In this document: positions 57,482 through 64,000 of the stretch, in pieces | How the letters are laid out: each line of letters starts with the position of its first letter | How positions within the stretch are numbered: position 1 is the first letter of the stretch | Origin: Rugamonas aquatica | Lineage (GTDB): Bacteria; Pseudomonadota; Gammaproteobacteria; Burkholderiales; Burkholderiaceae_D | Direction: 5' to 3' | Length of the DNA: 64,000 nucleotides | Assembly (NCBI RefSeq): GCF_009380215.1 | Contig: NZ_WHUG01000006.1 | Location: forward strand, 280,099 to 344,098 | The notes under the pieces: generated by a model | The model's database searches: none | Told to the model about the DNA's origin: nothing | What the model saw: the letters and a program-made list of their open reading frames with translations, nothing else | Position numbers and translations under genes: made by a program

Positions 57482-60400
57482 ATGGACGGATCTTCAGACG
57501 GAGTACCCCTGCATCCGGCGCCAGCGCCGGCCCGTAAGCCTGTGCGTATATGGACCGCTTTGCGCCAGCGCGGCTTGTTGGGCAGGCAGACCATGCGCTG
57601 GGCCACGCTGGCGCTGCTGCTGGCCGGCGGCGCGGTGCTGATCCAGCGCCAGGTGGTGTTCCAGCAGCACGCGCGCGACCTGAAGGCTGTGGCGGACGAC
57701 ATCGCGCGCCAGATCCAGATCGACAGTACCGACGGCCGCGTGATGGGCGGCGCGATTCTCATGGGATTGGTGGAGGACAGCGTCAAGCTGCTGCTGGCCG
57801 GCGAACTGGCCGCCGACGCCTACCGCCTGCACGTGGACTTTGCCGCGGTCCTCGATCAGTACAGTGCCGACACCGTGTTCGTTCTCAATGGCGACGGCAC
57901 CACCGTCGCTTACCTGAACAAAGAGGGCAAGGCGATCGGCGTCGGCCGCAACCTGCGCTACCGGCCGTACAGCCGGCGCGCGCTGGCCGGGCAGGCCAAC
58001 GTCTATGCGGCCATCGGCAGCAACTCGCACGAGCGCGGACTGTATTTCGCCGCGCCTGTCTACAGCGGCAATTCACGCGACACGCCGATTGCCGGCGTCT
58101 ACACCATCAAGATGCCGGCCGGCGAAATCGACCGCGCGCTCTCGCGCAGCAAAGACCCTGTGCTGCTGCTGTCGCCGGACGGCGTGGTGTTCGCCACCAA
58201 TCGAAACGAGTGGCTGTTCACGCTGGCGGGGAAGGTCACGCCTGCGCGCCTCGCTCAATTGGAAAAGGAGAAGCAGTTCGGCGAACTGTTCTCCGGCACC
58301 GGCCCGCTGCAACTGCCGTTCGAACCGACGGGCAAACAGGTCGGCATCAACGGCCGCACGCACGCGCTGGCCTCCAGCAATTTGAACTGGCCGGACGACG
58401 GCGGCGCATGGCGCGTGCTGGTCGTGCAGGACAAGGGCGAGTGGCTGCCGCTGTGGAACCAGCTGGCGCTGGCCGCCGCCTGTATCGCCGCCGTCTGGCT
58501 GTGCGGGATGGTGGTCACGGGCCGCACCCGCGCCGCCGAAAGCGCGCGCCGCCTGCGCTTCGAGAACGAGCGCCGCATGCGCGAGATCACCAACAACCTG
58601 CCGGTGGCCGTGTACCAGTTTCAGATGGACGCGTCGGGCCAGCCGCGCTTCCGCTTCATGAGTCCCGCGATCACCGCCATCACCGGGCTGCAGGCCAGCG
58701 ATGTGCTGGAGGACGGCGCCATGCTGTTTGCGCTGCTCGATCCGGACGGCCGCGCAGGCCTGCTGGCGCAGATCGCCGACAGCGCGCGGCAGCACTGGTC
58801 CATCCATCGCCGCGTGGAGTTCGGCGCGCAGGGACTGGTGGCGGCGCGCTGGGTCGACATCCACTGCACCTGCGTGCACCAGCATGCGGACGAGGAAGTG
58901 TGGAACGGCTACCTGGCCGACGTGACCGCCGAGCATACGGCGGGGCAGGCGCTCAGCGCCGCCAAGCAGACCGCCGAAGACGCCACGCGCAGCAAGTCGC
59001 TGTTCCTGGCGAATATGAGCCACGAGATCCGCACGCCGATGAACGCCATCATCGGCATGAGCCACCTGGCGCTGAAGACCGGCCTGACGCCGCGCCAGCA
59101 CGACTACGTGCAGAAGATCCAGCGCGCCGGCCAGCATCTGCTGGGCATCATCAACGACATCCTGGACTTCTCCAAGATCGAGGCCGACAAGCTGCAGGTG
59201 GAGAACCAGCCGTTCGAGCTCGATCAGCTGCTGGAGAACTTGGCCACGCTGATCGGCGACAAGGTCAACGCCAAGGGCCTGGAGCTGGTGTTCGATGTCG
59301 CCCCCGACGTGCCGACCGCGCTGGTGGGCGATGCGCTGCGGCTGGGCCAGATCCTCATCAACTACGCCAACAACGCCGTCAAGTTCACCGAGCAGGGCGA
59401 GGTGGCGGTGACGGTGCGCGTGCGCGGCAGCGACGAGCATCACGTGCTGCTGCATTTCGCCGTGCGCGACACCGGCATCGGCTTGAGCGAAGAGCAGATG
59501 CGCCAGCTGTTCCAGAGCTTCCAGCAGGCCGACGCCTCCACCACGCGCAAGTACGGCGGCACCGGCCTTGGCCTGGCGATCTCCAAGAAACTGGCGCAGC
59601 TGATGGGCGGAGAGGTTGGCGTCGAGAGCCAGCCGGGATTGGGTTCGACCTTCTGGTTCACCGCCCGCCTGGAGATAGGCCAGAGCGCGCGGCCGTCGCT
59701 GCTGCCGTCGCCGGACCTGCGCGGCAAGCGTCTGCTGGTGGTGGACGACAACGACAGCGCGCGCAGCGTGCTGGCCGAACTGCTGCGCGGCATGCGCTTC
59801 GATGTGCGGGTGGCGTCCTCCGGCGCCGAGGCGCTGGGCGTGGTGCGCGATGCCGCAGTCGGCGGCGAGCCGCTGCATGTGGTGCTGCTGGACTGGCAGA
59901 TGCCGGGCATGAGCGGCATCGACACGGCGGCCGCCATCAAGGCGCTGGCGCTGCAGGAACCGCCGCGCATGATGATGGTGACGGCTTACGGCCGCGAGGA
60001 AGTACAGCAGCAGGCGCACAGCGCGGGCATCGACGATGTGCTCATCAAGCCGGTCAACGCTTCGGTGCTGCTCAATACCCTGATCCGCCTGCTGGGCGGT
60101 GAAGTGGACGACAGTGCGCTGGCGCGTCCGGCGCCGGTCAGCACGCTGGCCGCGCTGGCGACCCTGCGCGGCGCCCGCGTGCTGCTGGCCGAGGACAATG
60201 AACTGAACCAGCAGGTGGCGGCGGAGCTGCTGGCCGACGCCGGCCTGGTGGTGGACATCGCCAACAACGGGGTGGAGGCGGTGGCGATGGCGCAGCGCGC
60301 GCAGTACGACATCGTCCTGATGGACATGCAGATGCCGGAGATGGATGGCGTCGAGGCCACCCGCGCACTGCGCGCCTTGCCGGAGCTGGACGGCTTGCCG

Positions 60401-61267
60401 GTGGTGGCGATGACCGCCAACGCCATGCAGGCCGACCGCGAGCTGTGCATCCAGGCTGGCATGGTGGACTTCGTCATCAAGCCGGTCGAACCGGATGATT
60501 TGTGGCGCGCGCTGCTGCGCTGGGTGCCGCCGCGCCATGCGATGCCGGCGCCCGACGCCATCGCCGGCAACGGCCAGGACGAAGCGCTGGCGCACGCGTC
60601 TCCGCACGCGCCGGCCGCTGAGGAAGACGACTTCCCGCAATCCATCCCTGGCCTGGACATGGTGAGCGGCTTGCGCCGCGTGCTGGGCAAGCGGCCGCGC
60701 TATCTGGCCATGCTGCGCGGCTTTGTCGCCAACCAGGCCGGCGCCGTACGGCAGATATCCGCGCTGATCGCGGCGGGCGACCGCGCAGGCGCCGAACGCG
60801 GAGCGCATACGCTCAAAGGCCTGGCCGGCAATATCGGTGCGGGTGCCTTGCAGTTATTGGCGGGGGAAGCGGAACATGCGCTGTCGCCGGCGGCGGTGGG
60901 CGAGGCTGGCGCCGCCGAGCTGTCGGCGCGGCTGGCGCCGCAGTTGGCGCAACTTGAATCGGTGCTGGCGGGGCAGGTGGCCGCCATCGTTGAATGCCTG
61001 CCGGCGGAGGCCGAGCTGGCCGCAGTGGAAGTCGATCCGGAGCAGCGCGACGCCGTCGTGCGCGAACTGGCCGAATTACTGGCCGACGACGACGCCCGCG
61101 CCGAACGGGTGCTGGTGGAGCATGGCGCGCTGCTGGCGGCGTCCTTCCCGCAGCATTACCGCAAGCTGGAACAGGCGGTCGGCGATTTCGATATGGAGCT
61201 GGCGCTGTCTGTGTTGAACAGCGCCACGGGGGCGGCCGGGATGGCCGACCCCAGTCTGCATCAATAG
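57482..61267 (+). CDS. Hybrid sensor histidine kinase (PAS, HisKA, two receivers, Hpt)
   Basis: 1261 aa. Two membrane helices bracket a periplasmic dCache-like region (about 45-320); a PAS domain (about 365-490); HisKA 'SLFLANMSHEIRTPMNAIIG'; HATPase with 'ILINYANNAVKFTEQGEVAV', 'DTGIGLSEEQM' and 'GTGLGLAISKKLAQLMGGEV'; receiver 1 'KRLLVVDDNDSARSVLAELL' with 'LLDWQMPGMSG'; receiver 2 'ARVLLAEDNELNQQVAAELL' with 'VLMDMQMPEMDGVEATRAL'; Hpt 'GAHTLKGLAGNIGAGALQLL'. It is a full phosphorelay in one protein. The output regulator is not in the neighbourhood. The stop overlaps the convergent livK-like gene by 7 bp. Confidence 0.95.
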   Translation: MDGSSDGVPLHPAPAPARKPVRIWTALRQRGLLGRQTMRWATLALLLAGGAVLIQRQVVFQQHARDLKAVADDIARQIQIDSTDGRVMGGAILMGLVEDSVKLLLAGELAADAYRLHVDFAAVLDQYSADTVFVLNGDGTTVAYLNKEGKAIGVGRNLRYRPYSRRALAGQANVYAAIGSNSHERGLYFAAPVYSGNSRDTPIAGVYTIKMPAGEIDRALSRSKDPVLLLSPDGVVFATNRNEWLFTLAGKVTPARLAQLEKEKQFGELFSGTGPLQLPFEPTGKQVGINGRTHALASSNLNWPDDGGAWRVLVVQDKGEWLPLWNQLALAAACIAAVWLCGMVVTGRTRAAESARRLRFENERRMREITNNLPVAVYQFQMDASGQPRFRFMSPAITAITGLQASDVLEDGAMLFALLDPDGRAGLLAQIADSARQHWSIHRRVEFGAQGLVAARWVDIHCTCVHQHADEEVWNGYLADVTAEHTAGQALSAAKQTAEDATRSKSLFLANMSHEIRTPMNAIIGMSHLALKTGLTPRQHDYVQKIQRAGQHLLGIINDILDFSKIEADKLQVENQPFELDQLLENLATLIGDKVNAKGLELVFDVAPDVPTALVGDALRLGQILINYANNAVKFTEQGEVAVTVRVRGSDEHHVLLHFAVRDTGIGLSEEQMRQLFQSFQQADASTTRKYGGTGLGLAISKKLAQLMGGEVGVESQPGLGSTFWFTARLEIGQSARPSLLPSPDLRGKRLLVVDDNDSARSVLAELLRGMRFDVRVASSGAEALGVVRDAAVGGEPLHVVLLDWQMPGMSGIDTAAAIKALALQEPPRMMMVTAYGREEVQQQAHSAGIDDVLIKPVNASVLLNTLIRLLGGEVDDSALARPAPVSTLAALATLRGARVLLAEDNELNQQVAAELLADAGLVVDIANNGVEAVAMAQRAQYDIVLMDMQMPEMDGVEATRALRALPELDGLPVVAMTANAMQADRELCIQAGMVDFVIKPVEPDDLWRALLRWVPPRHAMPAPDAIAGNGQDEALAHASPHAPAAEEDDFPQSIPGLDMVSGLRRVLGKRPRYLAMLRGFVANQAGAVRQISALIAAGDRAGAERGAHTLKGLAGNIGAGALQLLAGEAEHALSPAAVGEAGAAELSARLAPQLAQLESVLAGQVAAIVECLPAEAELAAVEVDPEQRDAVVRELAELLADDDARAERVLVEHGALLAASFPQHYRKLEQAVGDFDMELALSVLNSATGAAGMADPSLHQ

Positions 61268-62382
61268 GTGGTCAGTGGAACCGGCTGGCCGCCCTTGAAG
61301 TTGAAGATTGTCACGGGCGACTGCTTCATGTCGCCGCGCTCGTCGAACGAGTAGGTGCCCGTCACGCCCTTGTAGGCACCGGCGCTGATGGCGGCCGCCA
61401 CCTTTTGCGGATCGAGCGAATTCGTTTTCTGCATCGCCTGCGCGTACATCATGGTCGCATCGTAGTAGGCGGCCGCGTAGACATCCGGCTCCTGCTTGAA
61501 GCGTGCCTTGAACTTGGCCTTGAAGGCCGGGCCGCTGGCTGCCTTGTCCAGGATAGCGCCGCCTTGCGAGCACAGGACGTTTTCGCCAACGGCGTCGCCA
61601 CCCAGCTTGCCCATCTCCGCGGTGCAGATGGTGTCGCCGCCCAGCAGCTTGGCGTTGATGCCCAGCTGTTTCATCTGGCGCGCCATCGGTGCGCCCTGCG
61701 GTGCATAGCCGCCGAAGAAGATCGCTTCGACCTTCTTGGTTTTCAGCTTGGTCAGGATGGAGGTGAAGTCGAAGGCTTTGTCGGTGGTGAACTCGTGGCC
61801 GGCCACGGTCAGGCCGGCGGCCTTGGCCTGCTTCTTGAATTCTTCGGCCACGCCCTGGCCGAAGGCGGTGCGGTCGTCGATCACGGCCACGGTCTTCAGC
61901 TTCAGTTCATTGGCTGCGTACAGCGCCATCTTGGTGCCCAGCTGGGAATCGCTGGCGTTCACGCGGAACAGGCCCTTGTAGCCTTGCTGGGTGAGCTTGG
62001 GATTGGTGGCGACGCTGGCGATCAACACGCCGGCTTCGTTGTAGGCGCGCGAGGCAGGAATGGCGACGCCCGAGTTGTACGGGCCGACCACGTATTTGAC
62101 ACCCTGGTCGATCAGCTTCTGTGCCGCCGCCACGCCGGCTTTCGGGTCGCCTTGATCGTCTTCCGATTGCAGTTCGAACTTGAGCTTCTTGCCAGCCACG
62201 GTGATCGGCTTGGCGTTCAGTTCTTCGACTGCCAGGCGCACGCCGTTTTCGTTGTCCTTGCCCGAAAACGCCTGCGCGCCGGACAGCGGGCCGCTATGGC
62301 CGATCTTGACCACGGTGTCCTGTGCCTGGGCGCCGGCGGCGCCCAGCAGTGCGAGGGCAGCTGCAATATGCTTCAATTTCAT
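61261..62382 (-). CDS. Branched-chain amino acid ABC transporter substrate-binding protein
   Basis: 373 aa periplasmic protein with signal peptide ('HIAAALALLGAAGAQA'). LivK/LIVAT-type features: 'VKIGHSGPLSGAQAFSGKDN', 'NGVRLAVEELNAKPITVAGK', 'KYVVGPYNSGVAIPASRAYN', 'FRVNASDSQLGTKMALYAAN', 'KVEAIFFGGYAPQGAPMARQ', 'AAYYDATMMYAQAMQKTNSL'. It should deliver Leu/Ile/Val or related substrates to a LivHMGF permease. No permease gene is adjacent, so it is a solitary binding protein, as often seen in Betaproteobacteria. Confidence 0.94.
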   Translation of the reverse strand: MKLKHIAAALALLGAAGAQAQDTVVKIGHSGPLSGAQAFSGKDNENGVRLAVEELNAKPITVAGKKLKFELQSEDDQGDPKAGVAAAQKLIDQGVKYVVGPYNSGVAIPASRAYNEAGVLIASVATNPKLTQQGYKGLFRVNASDSQLGTKMALYAANELKLKTVAVIDDRTAFGQGVAEEFKKQAKAAGLTVAGHEFTTDKAFDFTSILTKLKTKKVEAIFFGGYAPQGAPMARQMKQLGINAKLLGGDTICTAEMGKLGGDAVGENVLCSQGGAILDKAASGPAFKAKFKARFKQEPDVYAAAYYDATMMYAQAMQKTNSLDPQKVAAAISAGAYKGVTGTYSFDERGDMKQSPVTIFNFKGGQPVPLTTY

Positions 62383-62514
62383 GCGATCTCCTGAGTTGTG
62401 TTGTAAGGCGATGACGAGATTATCGCCAAAAACGCAAAATATTATCGTGTGACTTAGGCTTTCGATTGGCTAGTTTTAAGCCGGATCGCCTTTCAAACGG
62501 GCGGTGTTCAAAAT

Positions 62515-63312
62515 TTAATTCGGTGGGCGTTGGCGCCTGGCGTCCTCCTCGCGCTTGCGGATGCGCGCCAGCGCGGCGTTGATGCGGTCGATGATGCCGT
62601 CGTCCTTGTTGCGGGCGATGGCGAAAAACAGGCCGCTGTCGGTGGCCAGGGGCTTGGGCAGCACGCTGAAACCGGCGTTGGCGGCCGCGCCCAGGCCGGG
62701 CATGCGCGGCGCCATGAAGTCGCGCAGTTCGGTTTCGATGTCGCGGGCGGTCTGGGTGCTGGGCTGGAACATCAGCACCGCGTCCACGCGCTTGAGCATC
62801 AGGCGCGTGAGGCGGGTGCCGCGCGAGGAGATGTCCTCGTCGGTGCGAAACAGCTTGTGGCTGCGCGCGCGTTCGAATTCGTCGCCGTACTGATAGCCGC
62901 GCACCGTGCCGATGGTTTTGCCGCGCAGGTCGTCGAGGGTGTTGAAGTTGAAGGTGGCGTCGCTGCGCGTGACCAGCCACAGGTTGTTGTAGGCGGCGAT
63001 GTCCGAGTAGTGCAGCGCGTGCAGGCGGTCGGCGGTTTTCGGCAACCCGAAAATCAGGCCGGCGCCGTCGATGGCGTAGCGTTCGGCGCGGGCCCACGGA
63101 TACATATGGGGCGCGAAGGTGACGCCCAGTTCCTGTTCCAGCGCGTCGAGCAGCTTGCGCTTGAGGGCTGTCATCGGCTTGGGTTTGCCCTGTTCGTCGA
63201 GCGTGTCGCCCATCAGCAGGGGCACGACTGGCGTGCCCGCGAAGGCATGCGCCGGCAGTCCGCAGTGCAGCGCGGCGGCGAACAGCAGACCTGGAAGCAG
63301 CGATCGTGTCAT
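62515..63312 (-). CDS. Solute-binding protein-like periplasmic protein (SBP family 3-like)
   Basis: 265 aa with signal peptide ('LLFAAALHCGLPAHAFA'). Fold features of extracellular solute-binding proteins: 'ALEQELGVTFAPHMYPWARA', 'GLIFGLPKTADRLHALHYSD', 'TLDDLRGKTIGTVRGYQYGD' and 'FFAIARNKDDGIIDRINAAL'. No transporter genes lie nearby; such orphans are frequent in Oxalobacteraceae and may act as sensors. The ligand is unknown. Confidence 0.85.
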   Translation of the reverse strand: MTRSLLPGLLFAAALHCGLPAHAFAGTPVVPLLMGDTLDEQGKPKPMTALKRKLLDALEQELGVTFAPHMYPWARAERYAIDGAGLIFGLPKTADRLHALHYSDIAAYNNLWLVTRSDATFNFNTLDDLRGKTIGTVRGYQYGDEFERARSHKLFRTDEDISSRGTRLTRLMLKRVDAVLMFQPSTQTARDIETELRDFMAPRMPGLGAAANAGFSVLPKPLATDSGLFFAIARNKDDGIIDRINAALARIRKREEDARRQRPPN

Positions 63313-63372
63313 CGGCAGTGGGGCAGTGGCTATCCGCCGATTATTGCATGCTTCCGGCTGCCGGCCTCCGAA

Positions 63373-64000
63373 TTATGGTGCGCTGCCGATCGCGCGCGAG
63401 CGGGCGGTGGCCTCCACTGCCGGCACGCGCGGGATCGCTTCGGCAGCCGCTTGGGCGGTCGCGGTGTTGGCGCCCGTGTTGTTGATGTTGTAGGCGGCGA
63501 TGGCTGACGCCAGCGCGGGGTTGGCGCGCAGCGGATCGTTTTGCTGCGTGCTGGCCTGGACGGCGGCGACCTGGGTCGCTGCATTCTGCGATGCCTGAAC
63601 TTGCGCGGCCTGCGCCTGTGCCGCCGCGTTCTGGGCGGCGCTGGCCTGTTGCGCCGCCGTCGCGGCTGCGGCGTTGGCCGCCGCCAGGTTGGCCGCAGTG
63701 GCCTGGGCCGCACTGGCTTGCTGGGCGGCGATGGCCGCCGCAGCGTTGGCTGCTTCCGGCGTGGTGGCGGCGGCCTGCGCGGCGCTGGCTTGTTGAGCGG
63801 CCGCATTCGCCGCTGCGTTCTGGGCGGCCAGTGACTCGACCGCGTTCTGCGCCGCCTGCGCTTGCGCCTCAGCCGCCGCCGCTGCGGCGTTGGCGCTAGC
63901 CAGGTTGGAGGCGGCGGCTTGCGCGGCGTTCGCTTGCTGGGCGGCCGTGGCGTTGGCGCTGTTGGTGGCGCTGGCCGAGGCGGCGGCATCGGCCGCGCTG
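63373..64000 (-). CDS. Ala/Gln/Asn-rich repeat protein, C-terminal part (5' truncated by window edge)
   Basis: The minus frame ending in TAA at 63373 is open to the edge (at least 208 residues). It reads as near-periodic Ala/Gln/Asn repeats ('NATAAQQANAAQAAASNLAS', 'AQNAAANAAAQQASAAQAAA', 'AQNAAAQAQAAQVQASQNAA') and ends in a less repetitive tail ('NDPLRANPALASAIAAYNIN', 'EAIPRVPAVEATARSRAIGS'). This frame has far more natural composition than the Arg/Pro-rich alternatives. The 11-residue-like periodicity suggests a long helical or coiled surface/structural protein. The N-terminus, and hence any signal or anchor, is outside the window. Confidence 0.75.
   Translation of the reverse strand, partial: SAADAAASASATNSANATAAQQANAAQAAASNLASANAAAAAAEAQAQAAQNAVESLAAQNAAANAAAQQASAAQAAATTPEAANAAAAIAAQQASAAQATAANLAAANAAAATAAQQASAAQNAAAQAQAAQVQASQNAATQVAAVQASTQQNDPLRANPALASAIAAYNINNTGANTATAQAAAEAIPRVPAVEATARSRAIGSAP

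Noticed and set aside
57550..60808. Very long open frames in other frames of the hybrid kinase (850 and 911 codons)
   Set aside because: High GC removes stop codons; the products are Arg/Ala/His-rich with no motif, and the + frame at 57482 encodes all kinase domains.
63330..63989. An Arg/Pro-rich 219-codon minus frame at the right edge
   Set aside because: It overlaps the Ala/Gln/Asn-rich frame, which has natural composition, a matching repeat period and a proper stop; the Arg/Pro reading is a shadow.

Overview
The window looks like a high-GC betaproteobacterial chromosome, most likely Oxalobacteraceae (Massilia/Duganella type). The reasons are the pepN-fbp pair, several PEP-CTERM sorted exoproteins, a large chitinase set, many hybrid and propeller-type sensors, and a Burkholderiales-type tRNA-Thr(CGT). 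This placement is an inference from gene content, not a database match.

Layout. 1-1.9 kb: core genes (3' end of pepN, fbp, tRNA-Thr). 1.88-18.24 kb: a decayed genomic island inserted at the 3' end of tRNA-Thr(CGT), bounded by a 38-39 bp direct repeat that extends imperfectly through a terminator. It holds a dead P4-type integrase (ATA in place of the start codon, central deletion), a colicin-immunity-like/unknown/KptA operon, an IS110 relic, a frameshifted alpA, a hairpin-rich non-coding stretch before an intact integrase-domain gene, an AT-rich operon (papain/NlpC-like fold, unknown, DUF6941-like), a four-gene ABC-three-component conflict system with two putative nucleases, and a divergent operon of methyltransferase, SF1 helicase and a 743-aa protein ending in an AlkB-type dioxygenase. 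The last operon is my best candidate for an undescribed defence system.

18.3-27.2 kb: accessory chromosomal genes: an orphan HigA-type antitoxin beside a decayed HigB, an M15 peptidase with a small secreted protein, a YopT-like C58 protease, a membrane operon with a winged-helix regulator, and a DUF2589 cluster ending in a GH19 endolysin-like gene. 27.5-35.5 kb: a divergent response regulator/histidine kinase pair, three PEP-CTERM proteins, small unknown proteins, and an AraC regulator divergent from an SDR. 35.7-43.6 kb: an uncharacterised two-gene operon, LysR/aldo-keto reductase, a TonB-C protein, a single-domain response regulator, msrA and a DUF1842-like protein.

43.8-50.4 kb: a chitin-degradation cluster: GH18, JmjC/cupin, GH18 and GH19, the three chitinases sharing a lipoprotein leader and chitin-binding module. 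50.5-64 kb: DUF1275, GFA and GNAT genes, a large secreted glycoside-hydrolase-like protein, a propeller sensor with a degenerate GGDEF domain divergent from a 1261-aa hybrid kinase, two periplasmic binding proteins, and the 3' part of an Ala/Gln-rich repeat protein cut by the right edge. The chitinases, binding proteins and sensors fit a soil or freshwater polymer degrader; the island adds inter-bacterial and anti-mobile-element conflict functions.
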